Shown here piece after piece: positions 25,401 through 32,053 of a stretch of 64,000 bases of DNA (position 1 is its first letter; each line of letters begins with the position of its first letter). The notes beneath the pieces were generated by a model. That model was not told where the DNA came from and ran no database searches. It was given only the letters and a program-made list of their open reading frames with translations. The translations under genes and the position numbers were made by a program. Origin of the DNA: Pteria penguin (Eukaryota > Mollusca > Bivalvia > Pterioida > Pteriidae). The DNA is taken from contig CM068588.1 in assembly GCA_035048485.1 (NCBI GenBank), positions 25,695,118-25,759,117 of the forward strand, written 5' to 3'.

Positions 25401-25955
25401 GGTAAGACCTACCAAAATCAGATCAGCTGACAGGTATGTGGTTAATTTGTTGGGGGCTTTAAAAGCTTTGTGGAGTAGACTGTATAGGTAAATTCTGAAC
25501 TCTCAGTCTAGTGGAAAATATTATAAGGCACTGGTTACACATGTAGGTAGTTTTTTATTTGATTTTGTTTGTTATATTATCAATTTATGTCTCTTTCTAG
25601 AATTTCATTAAAATTACTATAGTGAAGAGGAATTAAGGTGAAGTGCATACAGGATCGTATACTCTTAGACTTGTGAAGGATTATGTTTTATACCGGTATG
25701 TATTGTGTAAATTTGTATTAGATGCAGAAAGTATTCAACTTTTTAATTGAAATAAGTATTCTATAAAATGTATTCACAAGGTCTGATTTATTACGCTTAA
25801 ATCTAACAGTGATATGCTTAAACACCTGATTTTCTTTAAATAATTTCTGATTTAAAAACAATTATATTACCAAATGGTGATGTGCTTTGACCTCCAAAAC
25901 CACCAGCTGAAGATTGCTGGCCAAAGCCACCTGTCCCTCCAAACGTACCAGACAT
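4217..25955 (-). CDS. MCM3AP: MCM3AP/GANP (TREX-2 scaffold), N-terminal half, 15 coding exons, 3' end off window
   Basis: The protein is the scaffold of the nuclear TREX-2 complex, which in the known family binds ENY2, PCID2, SEM1 and centrins and links transcription to mRNA export at the nuclear pore. Reading exons by their GT/AG borders gives about 970 codons in one continuous frame. Residues 1 to about 450 are rich in FG and Ser/Thr/Gln like a nucleoporin. Residues about 480-545 are a basic linker. An RRM follows at about 556-620, split between two exons (VAIVCKNVP, then HFGQFGEI). The SAC3 domain starts near 780 with [15 protein letters not shown] and continues through [23 protein letters not shown] and [12 protein letters not shown]. 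The human protein is about 1980 residues, so roughly half is present and the rest lies left of position 1. Exons: 25955-25871, 24587-24459, 21196-21020, 19450-18797, 17111-16806, 16178-16092, 14434-14273, 12321-12116, 11272-11110, 9100-8867, 7991-7902, 6284-6148, 5782-5723, 5371-5222, 4488-4217. Family assignment is secure; the exon borders are read by eye. Confidence 0.93.
4489..5221. repeat. Intron with dispersed TGACCTTGACC-type repeat
   Basis: Intron between exons 15 and 14. About 4690-5130 is a diverged copy of a dispersed repeat with GACCTTGACCTTTGG and similar phrases. The same wording recurs at 22300, 40000, 42080, 55380 and 61140. No coding sequence is seen. Confidence 0.5.
5222..5371 (-). 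CDS. MCM3AP: MCM3AP coding exon 14 (SAC3)
   Basis: 150 bases, phase 0-0, acceptor TTGAACAG|GAGGAA and donor AGAAAG|GTAAAA. It codes for [11 protein letters not shown], a helical stretch, and [14 protein letters not shown], all conserved SAC3 features. Confidence 0.93.
5372..6147. other. MCM3AP introns around exon 13, no other feature
   Basis: Apart from exon 13 (5723-5782), this stretch is AT-rich intron. There is a short (TA)n run at about 5469-5480. I see nothing else that can be supported. Confidence 0.5.
5723..5782 (-). CDS. MCM3AP: MCM3AP coding exon 13 (SAC3)
   Basis: A 60-base exon, phase 0-0, acceptor TTATAG|AACCC and donor GACCAG|GTGGGT. It codes for [16 protein letters not shown], the conserved SAC3 segment that follows directly in the known family. 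Confidence 0.9.
6148..6284 (-). CDS. MCM3AP: MCM3AP coding exon 12 (SAC3 start)
   Basis: 137 bases, phase 1 to 0, acceptor TTTAAAG|GAAAT and donor AATCG|GTATGA. It holds the SAC3 signature [19 protein letters not shown], then [13 protein letters not shown]. This motif is the strongest single identifier of the gene. Confidence 0.92.
6760..7303 (+). repeat. Dispersed repeat ending CCGGTGAGCTAA (family D)
   Basis: The segment starts near CCCCCACAGCAGAAAAGTG and ends GACTTTCATCCCGGTGAGCTAA. It contains AAGGTCACAAGGTCAAAAAG and a GATGATGATGCC stretch. Related ends occur at 12027, and in the opposite orientation at 39857 and 60957. It lies in the intron between exons 12 and 11. Confidence 0.55.
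7902..7991 (-). CDS. MCM3AP: MCM3AP coding exon 11
   Basis: 90 bases, phase 1-1, acceptor GTTGTAG|GTTCC and donor ACAAG|GTATGT. It codes for [29 protein letters not shown] (shown in part): the helical segment that in GANP precedes the SAC3 domain. Confidence 0.85.
7992..8383. other. MCM3AP intron, nothing recognised
   Basis: AT-rich intron between exon 11 and the 52-bp array. CTTTAACACTGATG/ATTAACACTCTGATG and CAAAGAATC recur at about 8180 and 8340, a weak local duplication. Confidence 0.4.
8400..8892. repeat. 52-bp tandem array, about nine units, each with a copy of the exon 10 end and donor
   Basis: On the gene strand the unit is 36 bases of exon 10 end (ATTGTGAACAAGCAACAG..AGATAAAG) followed by 16 bases of intron beginning GTATGAGAAAAACTG. 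Units are 50-52 bp. Inferred exon-type ends are at 8867 (the real one), 8815, 8765 and upstream. The unit near 8713 has lost the G before the GT, and the three outermost units are more diverged. The period is not a multiple of three, so read-through changes frame. Confidence 0.92.
8867..9100 (-). CDS. MCM3AP: MCM3AP coding exon 10 (linker); end duplicated in tandem
   Basis: 234 bases, phase 1-1, acceptor CCTCTAG|ATAATAG and donor AGATAAAG|GTATGAG. It codes for [20 protein letters not shown] and a Ser/Pro-rich linker ending [12 protein letters not shown]. The last 36 coding bases and the donor are the first unit of the 52-bp tandem array that fills the adjacent intron. Use of the next donor downstream would add a frame-shifting segment with an immediate TAA. 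Confidence 0.87.
9326..9660 (+). mobile_element. Two tRNA-like SINE heads
   Basis: TAGCTCAACGGTGAAAGCG...GTTTGATTCCC at 9331-9391 and TAGCTCAATGGTGAAAGTG...GTTTGATTCCT at about 9567-9630 resemble the A and B boxes of a tRNA promoter, spaced as in tRNA genes. Both are followed by CAATTTTTxACCCTG. They look like a pair of related tRNA-derived insertions rather than functional tRNAs, because no full cloverleaf forms. Confidence 0.6.
9783..10913 (+). repeat. Dispersed repeat AGAGCTGTCCTAA...GCAGGGGGTATAA, split by a DNA transposon (family F)
   Basis: The left part starts AGAGCTGTCCTAA and includes ACAAATACCCCTCAG. The right part ends CGTTTGCAGGGGGTATAA. Related copies are at about 22970-23252 and 18210-18455. 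The transposon at 9956-10871 sits in the middle of this copy. Confidence 0.6.
9956..10871. mobile_element. 916-bp non-autonomous DNA transposon, TA target, terminal inverted repeats
   Basis: The ends are CCGTATTCACTCGTGTATA and, on the other strand, CCATATTCACTCGTGTATA, each flanked by TA. The motif GCGTATTATACAC occurs inside near both ends (about 9993, 10771 and 10829). No transposase is encoded. The TA duplication fits the Tc1/mariner-pogo group, but the superfamily is not proven. Confidence 0.75.
11110..11272 (-). CDS. MCM3AP: MCM3AP coding exon 9 (RRM, end)
   Basis: 163 bases, phase 0 to 1, acceptor GTTGTAG|AATGG and donor GAAG|GTCAGT. It completes the RRM ([10 protein letters not shown]) and continues with [15 protein letters not shown] and a basic, serine-rich tail. 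The intron inside the RRM is in phase 0. Confidence 0.88.
11395..12027 (+). repeat. Dispersed repeat ending CCAGTGAGCTAA (family D)
   Basis: Begins near AGAGCAATGCC and ends CTGGACATTCATTCCAGTGAGCTAA. It carries GACCTTGACCTTTGACCTTG at about 11621-11640 and a long spaced run of related phrases. It lies in the intron between exons 9 and 8. Confidence 0.5.
12116..12321 (-). CDS. MCM3AP: MCM3AP coding exon 8 (RRM, first part)
   Basis: 206 bases, phase 1 to 0, acceptor TTTTCAG|TGGAAG and donor TACAT|GTAAGT. It contains the RRM core: beta-1 [10 protein letters not shown], helix [17 protein letters not shown], then [15 protein letters not shown]. The RRM of GANP is the expected domain between the FG and SAC3 regions. 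Confidence 0.9.
12322..13412. other. MCM3AP intron, diverged repeat with CCAGG phrases
   Basis: About 12430-12940 contains many short inverted phrases (AATCCAGGCCTTATCCAGG on the left, TTTTCCAGGTATTTTCC on the right) and may be an old hAT-like or foldback copy. The ends are not clear. The rest is AT-rich with no gene. Confidence 0.35.
13413..14060. repeat. 25-bp minisatellite
   Basis: About 25 copies of a roughly 25-bp unit of the type TAAACCTAGGCTTAGTGTCA plus TGGTA. Several units vary (CAAGGC, CACGGC, TTGGGT). It lies in the intron between exons 8 and 7 and does not contain a splice site. Confidence 0.9.
14273..14434 (-). CDS. MCM3AP: MCM3AP coding exon 7 (basic linker)
   Basis: 162 bases, phase 1-1, acceptor TTTCAG|GTTCAAC and donor ATCAG|GTAAAC. 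It codes for [15 protein letters not shown] followed by a lysine- and arginine-rich segment ([17 protein letters not shown]) just ahead of the RRM. Confidence 0.86.
14916..15460. repeat. 68-bp minisatellite with repeated TGACCT/AGGTCA pairs
   Basis: Eight units with a 68-bp period, starting GGAAATATGACCTTGGG. Each unit has TGACCT and AGGTCA separated by seven bases (a few mutated), then CATGACACACCCTACTGTCA and CAATTGTGACAT. It is in the intron between exons 7 and 6. Confidence 0.92.
15461..16091. repeat. Diverged dispersed repeat after the minisatellite
   Basis: About 15480-15960 reads as a decayed copy of the widespread repeat, with GAAGGTCAGGAAGAAC, GTGACCAATGTAAG and ACATGCCAGGAATAAATACC. 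No gene is seen. Confidence 0.35.
16092..16178 (-). CDS. MCM3AP: MCM3AP coding exon 6
   Basis: A short exon of 87 bases, phase 1-1, acceptor TTCCAG|GAGAAAG and donor AACAG|GTAAAA. It codes for [12 protein letters not shown] and [12 protein letters not shown], continuing the FG/linker region. It is shorter than a typical ORF threshold and was found by splice borders and phase. Confidence 0.82.
16447..16677 (-). mobile_element. SINE family A, minus orientation
   Basis: Shares TGGTGATAGCATCTGCCTGA, a CCCACCTGAGGCAATG segment and a tRNA-like head (reverse of GAGCTATGCTGAC with GGTTTGAGTTCC) with copies at 30783, 57293 and 60484. It lies between MCM3AP exons 6 and 5. Confidence 0.7.
16806..17111 (-). 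CDS. MCM3AP: MCM3AP coding exon 5
   Basis: 306 bases, phase 1-1, acceptor GTGTAG|GAGAAAC and donor GCTG|GTAGAG. The exon codes for [13 protein letters not shown], then [22 protein letters not shown]. It is the transition from the FG region to the charged linker. Confidence 0.88.
17112..18009. other. MCM3AP intron, nothing certain
   Basis: AT-rich intron with scattered phrases such as AAGGTCACAATATAAAAACC (about 17871) that suggest old repeat fragments. No gene or clear element ends. Confidence 0.35.
18210..18455 (+). repeat. Dispersed repeat family F
   Basis: Starts TGTCCCCGACAGCAACAAAG, contains ATATGAAAGCCTTACCTC and ACAAACAGACATATAGACAG, and ends CCAGGGGTATAAA. This matches the layout of the copies at 9783 and 22970. 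Confidence 0.55.
18685..18733 (-). other. Possible FG micro-exon of MCM3AP (uncertain)
   Basis: A 49-base open stretch bordered by TAATAG| and ACAG|GTACAG reads [16 protein letters not shown] and ends in phase 1, as exon 5 requires. Its start is phase 0, which does not fit the phase-1 donor chosen for exon 4. It would fit the earlier AGA|GTGGGT donor, with an intron of only about 85-90 bases. It may be an alternative or decayed exon. Confidence 0.35.
18797..19450 (-). CDS. MCM3AP: MCM3AP coding exon 4 (largest FG-repeat exon)
   Basis: This 654-base exon (phase 1-1) codes for about 217 residues of Ser/Thr/Gln-rich sequence with more than a dozen FG motifs ([35 protein letters not shown] and so on). 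The acceptor is TTTGTAG|GTACAGTG. The donor chosen is GATACAG|GTAAAT, because it keeps phase 1 into exon 5. An alternative donor AGA|GTGGGT lies about 22 bases earlier and would end in phase 0. Confidence 0.87.
19505..20444 (-). repeat. Dispersed repeat family E with a 112-bp tandem duplication
   Basis: Runs from ACAAGAAACCGTCAAGGACG to the motif GACCGGAATTGCTTTGCAAT. The opposite orientation is at 40688-41063 (ATTGCAAAGCAATTCTGGTC; GACGGTTTCTTGTTTTAG). The last 112 bases, starting ATGGACGGACAGACAG, occur twice in tandem at 20221-20332 and 20333-20444, apparently identical except at the last base. Confidence 0.7.
20445..21019. other. MCM3AP intron, nothing recognised
   Basis: AT-rich intron between exons 4 and 3 with no repeat ends or coding signal that I can support. 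Confidence 0.4.
21020..21196 (-). CDS. MCM3AP: MCM3AP coding exon 3 (FG repeats)
   Basis: The exon runs from the acceptor TACAG|GTACAATG to the donor TTTTG|GTTAGT, 177 bases, phase 1-1. It encodes FG/SFG motifs ([32 protein letters not shown]). Its first third is closely similar to exon 4, which suggests an internal exon duplication. Confidence 0.88.
21728..21905. repeat. Inverted repeat, about 75-bp arms
   Basis: The left arm includes TAGGTCACAGGT and GTGATTACTTTGAAACTGCC. The right arm is its inverse (TTTCAAAGTAATCACACG, ACACCTGTGGTCTAGG). The loop is near 21815. It is probably a foldback MITE. The surrounding intron 21197-21727 shows nothing else. Confidence 0.75.
22230..22510 (-). repeat. 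Dispersed repeat with a GACGGACAGACAGACGG run (family G)
   Basis: Carries AAAGGTCAAGGTTATGAGG, CAACCAGAAATTTAACC, AAAATGTTGACGGACAG. The reverse form is at about 41868-42250 (TTGGTTAAAATTTCTGGTTG) and a weaker one is at 55230. 21906-22229 shows nothing else. Confidence 0.55.
22970..23252 (+). repeat. Dispersed repeat family F, well preserved
   Basis: Starts AGATCTGTCCTAACAGGACA, contains CCCCCCACAGCAACAAAAT and a (GACA)n run, and ends with the near-palindrome of C8 and G9 around AACTTAGTTTGCGG, then TATAAT. Confidence 0.65.
23792..24018 (+). mobile_element. SINE family A, plus orientation
   Basis: Contains CCCCTCACTGCTTCAGGTGG, TGCATCAGGTAGATCCCATC and ends GATGTAAAACAAGAATCAAT plus CAATT. 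The head is weak. It lies between MCM3AP exons 3 and 2. Confidence 0.7.
24459..24587 (-). CDS. MCM3AP: MCM3AP coding exon 2 (FG repeats)
   Basis: The acceptor ATAG|GTCAG and the donor CAAA|GTAATG bound 129 bases, phase 1 to phase 1. It codes for FG-type sequence ([33 protein letters not shown]). The codon split across the intron gives Gly from G+GT, as expected for the chain. Confidence 0.85.
24588..25870. other. MCM3AP first intron, nothing recognised
   Basis: AT-rich. A phrase about TACCACTGATATGTGAATCC / TACCGCCAATATATAAATCC recurs at about 24962 and 25001, a weak local duplication. No gene or element ends. Confidence 0.4.
25871..25955 (-). CDS. MCM3AP: MCM3AP coding exon 1 (start codon)
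   Basis: The start codon at 25955 opens [14 protein letters not shown], a glycine-rich FG stretch typical of the nucleoporin-like N-terminus of GANP. The exon has 85 coding bases and ends in phase 1 at TTTG|GTAATA. A short upstream ATG (about 25970) runs into a stop within six codons and would be a minor uORF. An AG just upstream (about 26000) could be a 5'-UTR acceptor; the transcription start is not visible. Confidence 0.85.
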
Positions 25956-26776
25956 CAGCAGTTTTTTCTCATTGGTAGATTTAAATCATCTGTTCAACAT
26001 AGGTATATAAATTGACATAAATAGTGAATATATTGCTAATCGCAACATTTTCTTAAAATATATGTCTCTAATGCTACAACCGAAGACTACCAGTTTTTTA
26101 TCACTTTAGGACTGTTTTTCTTTTATAGATATAAAGACAAAGACCATGTTGTCTGCCTCTCTACATAAAATTAGTCACCAGAAATCATCTGAACAATGAA
26201 CATCATGGAATGGAAACACACAAGGCATGGGATATTTCCGTTCAGCTGTATAATTTTCAAAATGTAATTACAAAAAAAAAAAAATCGGGCGAGCATTAAA
26301 ACACCTGGGAGGCGGGGATGAGAATCTAAGAATTTTTTTTATTTTGGCTTAAGTATATGTATATATTTCATTTAACTAATAGACATGCGAAACTACCCAA
26401 GATATGTTGCTTCAGGCCATTTACTCGAGTGTACATGGAATTTTCGGGAAAATGGGTTAATATGAACAGTTCTGAATTTAAATTACTAAAAGCAGCGTTG
26501 TAATAAACATCTCAGCAAAAGGTCAGATGAAAAAGTGGTTTGTCGGACATTCAGCCTTACTAATGACTGTGACAGGGCTTTTTCAAAACAGAATCGGGTC
26601 AGAGATTCAGTAATGACCCTTGTGAAGAAATCATAAGTATAATGATATTAGGGACCACATATGACAGACTTTATTTGTCTTTAATTTGATACAGAGTTTA
26701 GTGAGTTTAGTCACAACAATGAACAATGATTACTTTAGTTTATAAAGGCCTATTTAACACTGAGATGACCGTATTA

Positions 26777-27871
26777 CAGTGATGCTTCATTAATCCGGGC
26801 TCCGTATATCTGCAAAATCCACTTTCCGGACAAGAAAGTGTGGGAACAGATTTCCCAAATGATAATTTGATCCGATAATCCGGATATCCACGTTCCAGAT
26901 CCGGACAAGATAACACGGGTACAGAATTCCAAAAGTATATGAAATTTGCTCCGATAATCCAGACAAAGTTTTGCTTTCCGGACGTAGCTGTAGCAAATAA
27001 GTGCAGTTTAATTAATACACTGCTTATCTCTTCTCTACGCCTACTGTTTGTTTAACTGGTCACCTACCTATGGTATGTTAATTACCTATCCAATTAAGAA
27101 TTGTGGGGTAGTCAAACGTCATGTAAGTGATCATTGATGATTGCTTTTTAATGAGTCAGTACACGCTCACACAAGAAATGAAGATTACTGTTAGTTGAAT
27201 GATAGTAAATAATAGTAAACTGCCAACTTAGCATCTTACATAGTTAACTAAGTATTGGGGCTTTAGATTGTAACCAAACTTTAAGTATCGTCACTCTTCT
27301 ATCTGAGATCGATAATTGATAATGTATCCTTACTTAGTGCTCATTACATTATTTTGAAGAGAAGTTTTAACTTTTATTTATTCTTCTGTTTTATAGTTAT
27401 AGAAAATTTTTATATTTAAAACATGAACACTGTATAAATTTATCGGGACATAAATGCATTTCAGTTCTAAATTTCTATGACTCAGCAGGACGTTAGATAA
27501 ACACTCTGATCGCGATAGAAGTGGAATCAATTAGTAAAGCGCGAGGTATATACAAAGGCAGCTGTCAACATTTAAATAGAGGACCGAGAGTTGAAAAATC
27601 TTGCAGGTTTCAGAAATTTGACTGCAATTAATGAACAATTTACTAAAGATGTTAATACATTAAATATGTAACATTTCTTCGTGTACAAATTAAACGCATA
27701 TAAGAATTATTATTTGTGTTTTATCGTGTACTGTATACACCCTTCTTTTATCAAGAAACAAGATTTTTTAACATCTAATGTACCGGTACTATAATCCGGT
27801 TATCCGGAAAATCCGTTTATCCCAACAAATCGGCCAGGAACAAACGTGTCCGGATAAACGGAGCATCACTG
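26777..27871. mobile_element. Tigger/pogo-like non-autonomous transposon, 1095 bp
   Basis: The ends are CAGTGATGCTTCATTAATCC and, inverted, CAGTGATGCTCCGTTTATCC, flanked by TA on both sides. The interior has repeated ATAATCCGG/CCGGATTAT phrases, as in pogo-group elements. No transposase frame is visible. It lies about 0.8 kb upstream of the MCM3AP start codon. Confidence 0.85.
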
Positions 27872-28059
27872 TACATCATTCAAGGCTGGAAAAACTTTGA
27901 AGATATGTGTTTTAATTTTAACAATAAACCATCTTCATGTCCGTCATGTCATCAACAAAACCTTACCAAAGTACCCAAATCCCTAAACACGGACTCTACT
28001 TTCTTTTCGCGGCAAATATATTCGAGTACAGTATAATTGACAGTTTCCGATACTACCGC

Positions 28060-28625
28060 ACTGTAACAGTTCCCGAAGAGTAACAGTTCCGGACATTTTG
28101 CTGGTTTGAGCACAATGGGCAAGAAATCATCCAAAATTTTTTATACAAAATAAATTATATTTAAATGAGATAAATTTTTTCTGGTAAAAAAATTGATTTA
28201 TCTTATTTTATTTGTCACATTCTGACCTACTTTCAATATCCATACGCGGGGAAAGGTTCATTTGATCAATGACCCTAAAATCAGTTTTTAAGGTCGAATA
28301 ATGCAATATTTTCATTATAAGCATTTTTATAAAAGATTGACCTTTGATTTTATGAAATATCATGTCTCTTTATCCACTAACAATATCAGTAGACTAGATC
28401 GTCCGGGAACTATTATGTACAGTGAAATCGGGAAAAAATGGCCGAAAAGGAGAGTCGTAAAAATGCATAAAATATTGGTTAATGTATGAGTTTTGTCATA
28501 AGTTTGGCATTGTTCTATACATAATGGGTAAACTATGCACTGTACCAAACTTCATGTATTTTGGTCTTCTGTAGCAAAATTTGTTTGCCGAAAACCTCAA
28601 AAATCGTCCGGGAACTGTTACTGGA
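28060..28625. mobile_element. Possible DNA transposon with GTAACAGTTCC ends
   Basis: The left side has TGTAACAGTTCCCGAAG and a second TAACAGTTCCGGAC. The right side has the inverse GTCCGGGAACTGTTACTGG. The target duplication is not clear. The stretch 27872-28059 shows nothing. Confidence 0.45.
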
Positions 28626-28796
28626 CCAGTATCCCTTTTGCGACTTTAGTTAATACGACAACTCCAAATTATACTTCAGTATACTTCACCACAGGTATCC
28701 GACACTCAAATGTCCTTAGGCACCGTTCATTTGATAATATGGAAGGGGGCTGGATTTTTCAACCCGGTCAGATTATTTTTTACCTCAACCGTGGGA

Positions 28797-28907
28797 CAGG
28801 GACGTATGTATCCAGAGAAATATATACGTGTATATAGGTCTCTGATATATCTAAATAGATTATATATATAATTATAATATGATAATAATTAGATATATAC
28901 GTCCCTG
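28797..28907. mobile_element. Palindromic mini-element CAGGGACG...CGTCCCTG, 111 bp
   Basis: The ends CAGGGACGTAT and ATATACGTCCCTG are inverted. The 7-base flanks CGTGGGA and CTTGGGA agree in six positions, like an aged target duplication. It also contains an internal related end (GGTCTCTGA). Confidence 0.65.
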
Positions 28908-29084
28908 CTTGGGATAAGGATTTTTTTTCGGAATAGCCAGAGCAAGAATTTTTTTTCACCAATAAAATATTGTTGTATAATAATACAAATTTGATACTAA
29001 ACACTGTAATTTTTGACAAACTTCTGCTCAAACCGAATTCAACTATGTTATGCACTTTTAGTCCACCATAATGATGCCATATAC

Positions 29085-29132
29085 CAGGGACGTATATCTA
29101 AACATACAGTATAGATATGTGATACGTCTCTG
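29085..29132. mobile_element. Palindromic mini-element, 48 bp, with 7-bp flanking repeat
   Basis: The ends are CAGGGACGTATATC and GATACGTCTCTG, and CATATAC directly flanks both sides (29078-29084 and 29133-29139). Confidence 0.75.
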
Positions 29133-29379
29133 CATATACTGAAATGATGATGAGACTAGTAGAAGAAGGAGGGCGAGGAGAGGGGTAAGGGTGTGATGGG
29201 AAGAAGCTGCCCTGCATAAAAAAAAAACTGACAGAAATGACAAAAATTCTGAAAATGTGAGAAATGTCGGTTCCGTCTTAGTCGCGAAAGCAATCATGAA
29301 AGAAAAATTCTATGAAAATGTCAAAATTTGGCATCTTCAAACTGCTATAACTTTTAATGGGAAGGAGATACCAGCAAAG

Positions 29380-29393
29380 CAGGGACGTCCCTG
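29380..29393. mobile_element. 14-bp perfect palindrome of the same end sequence
   Basis: CAGGGACGTCCCTG, flanked by CAGCAAAG and CAGCAACG. This looks like the two ends of the mini-element joined with the middle lost, or an excision relic. Confidence 0.5.
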
Positions 29394-29480
29394 CAGCAAC
29401 GGCAAAACTGTTTTGAATTTATCTCACTGAGATCTATCCAAATACACTAAACGCAAAGATATGAATACAATGCAGAATTT

Positions 29481-29604
29481 ACCTGGTGTTGCTATTATCC
29501 CATGTCCATCCTTCGTGAACCGCTTTGGCATATATCCAGTACAAACATTACAGACTTCAAAGGAAAAGATAAACGCACCTGACTCTGCTGTATGACAGAA
29601 ATCA
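29481..29604 (-). other. Exon-like open stretch upstream of MCM3AP (uncertain)
   Basis: On the minus strand TCATACAG|CAGAGTC and CACCAG|GTAAAT bound an open stretch reading FSFEVCNVCTGYMP and KRFTKDGHGIIATPG. It could be a 5' exon of MCM3AP, a fragment of another gene, or chance. I do not recognise the peptide. Confidence 0.25.
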
Positions 29605-30382
29605 CCAAGGAAATGCACTGTTAATGATGTAATATTTTGAAAAAAAAAAAAAAAAGAAAGAAAGAAACAAAAACAGTCAAGCTTGTCACAAGAACAGCAC
29701 AAAAACTTTCGATTAAGGTGCAGTTGCGATACCGACTCAGGACGGTCAATTGATATGAAAGTAATCAATCAAATGGAGTGGTTAATCGGTTTACGGGTCC
29801 TCCTGAGTCCTCCCCACTTTTCACAATAGCAGTATAATCAAAGAACATACATCAAAAGGTCTATGAATAATCTTTCGTACAGAGAGCAAGCAAGGTAAAA
29901 AAAAATAGAACATGACAAAAATATAAATATGTATAATAATGCCGAGTAAGACCAAAATATCAAAAATGTATAAATCGACATCAACATGAGTAAACTGTTC
30001 TTTGCCGATCTGGAAGCGAGCCGATACCCTTAAATAATTGATCTGTAAGAGTCCCAATTAACAGTAAGAGGGAACCCGGTTCAGGACCATTTCTCCTTTG
30101 AAAGCCCACCATATAGTCCCCCATCCGCCTGTTAGTCAGCGTACAGGCTCAAGTAAACTTGAATCTCTATATAAGAATGTAGAAGGGGTCAATACAAGAA
30201 TTACTTTCCTTTTGATGATCTTCGGGTCATAATATTGTGCGAAGGCCTTTCACTATTTTGGAACCAGACGAGATAAAGTTATTGGAACCTTAGACCCTCT
30301 TAAGTTTCTACACAAGATCACTGTAGAAATTGGGATGGGAAAATCCACTGAATACAAAGTAATATTTCCGAATTTTGATAAA

Positions 30383-30510
<128 letters not shown>

Positions 30511-30512
30511 GT

Positions 30513-30664
30513 GTTTTACGTCGCTTTCAACAATATTTCAGTTATATCGCGACATGCAAGCAGAATGTTACCAACCTCTTAAACATAGTGGCGCAACCCG
30601 GGAATCGAACTCGGATCGTCGGCACCGCAATCCAAGCGCTTAACCACTACACCACGCCTGCCCC
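30513..30664 (-). mobile_element. SINE family B, minus orientation
   Basis: On the minus strand: GGGGCAGGCGTGGTGTAGTG (A-box region), GGTTCGATTCCCG-type B box, a body with AGGTTGGTAACATTC, and the tail GAAATATTGTTGAAAGCGAC then GTAAAACAC. It is the same as the plus copy at 44449. Confidence 0.85.
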
Positions 30665-30782
30665 TATGTATGTATGTATGTCACAATATCACAAGTAACA
30701 CATATAACATAACTGAACAAAGTAAAAGTTCTAATTAGAGACCTGTAATAGGCTTCTGATCTAATTAGCTATAATATTGATT

Positions 30783-31445
30783 GACTGAATATTGTTTTAC
30801 ATCACTCCAAGATTATTTCACGTAGATGTTGACGGCATCTGCCTGATGCATTTGCATACAAATTTAGACCCTTGCAACGGACCCACCCGAGCAGTGAGGG
30901 ATCTGTTACATGTCACGGTAGGCGTCATTCGGAACAACCTCGCCCTTTACTTGTACCTACGTCAAAAGACTCGGACGTCACTCGGCGCAATGACTTACAT
31001 CGATTCCATGCATCAATCGGTTTCCGGCATAGTACTCAGTGATATATCAACGATGTAAAATGTAATCCAGTACACAATATATGTCATCTATGTCAAGGAT
31101 AATAATTAAAGCTGCAACAGTTCGGGATTAACGTTTAATTTAAGTCCGTTGAATTGTGAAAGTCTTCTAACGTCTTTATTACACGCCAAGCACTGACCTA
31201 TTTGTCTGATATACATGCGAGCGTCTGTAACTACATGAACTATTTTTAAATAATGGCTACGAGTGACGTCCGAGCTTTTTTACGCAGGAAAAGGTCGAGG
31301 ATGTCCGAATGGGTAGGCGTGACACGGGACCTCGGTTTTTACTCTCATCCGAAAGACAGAATACCGGTGCGCCCAGGGCGGGAGTCGAATTCCGGACCTT
31401 TCGGTCAGGAGCCGAGTACCTTATATATCAACAAGGCCACACAGG
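30783..31445 (-). mobile_element. SINE family A, minus orientation, split by a MITE
   Basis: 30783-30925 and 31312-31445 are the two halves of a SINE like the one at 60484. The first half has GACGGCATCTGCCTGATGC and CCCACCCGAGCAGTGAGG. The second has CTCATCCGAAAGACAG and the tRNA-like B box. The insertion at 30926-31311 separates them. Confidence 0.8.
30926..31311. mobile_element. 386-bp Mutator-like MITE with 9-bp target duplication
   Basis: The ends are CATTCGGA... and ...TCCGAATG, with inverted repeats of about 55-60 bases each (inner part GGACGTCACTCG / CGAGTGACGTCC). GGTAGGCGT flanks both sides (30917-30925, 31312-31320), and removing the element with one copy restores the SINE. The 9-bp duplication points to the Mutator group. 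No coding capacity. Confidence 0.88.
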
Positions 31446-31746
31446 CTTAATTAGCCATAATAAAAACAAGGTCACACTATGACACCAAGTTACGAACCCA
31501 TCATTAAAACTTATAATTCAATATCTATTCCGAAAAAGAACATATTCATGAATAGATTAATAACATTAACCATGAATATTTTCAGGGGAGGGAAGGAGGC
31601 GTGCGTGTCCCTTCCCCTTAAATAGTGTTACATCCTTCTGCTCTCTGGTTTATAAATTAAAAGAAATGAATCAAAATATTCAATCAGTAAAAGCAAATTG
31701 TGAATGTTCGTTGTTTTCTTCGTGTGATATATTAAAGTAACCATTT

Positions 31747-31796
31747 CGGGAGACATTTAACCACGTACAGAGCATAATATATAGTTTATGTCTCTG
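31747..31796. mobile_element. Palindromic mini-element, diverged
   Basis: GGGAGACATTTA...TTTATGTCTCTG inverted ends, related to the CAGGGACG family. The flanks do not form a clear duplication. Confidence 0.4.
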
Positions 31797-31904
31797 ATTA
31801 AAAATAAAGGCGATTTAGACTGTATGGTAAATTGTTCGAAATGCGGGCAAAACATTCTTTGACTGGTGTCGTTACTTCTGATATACTTTTATTTCTATTG
31901 AAAC

Positions 31905-31934
31905 CGGAGACATATTTGTGTAGATATGTCTCTG
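31905..31934. mobile_element. Palindromic mini-element, 30 bp
   Basis: CGGAGACATAT...ATATGTCTCTG forms a short hairpin of the same family. The flanks share only GAAAC. Confidence 0.45.
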
Positions 31935-32053
31935 ACAGAAACAGTCCCGTTTTTATTTTGTGTGAGGCGATACAATCTGGGTCATCGCATCATGTGGAGT
32001 GACAGACACAAATCACTTACCTTTTCTTCTTCTGTTATGCTAATTAAACCCCT

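Noticed and set aside
29058..29297. 79-codon open frame with hydrophobic runs
   Set aside because: It overlaps a palindromic insertion and a GA-rich run; no homology.
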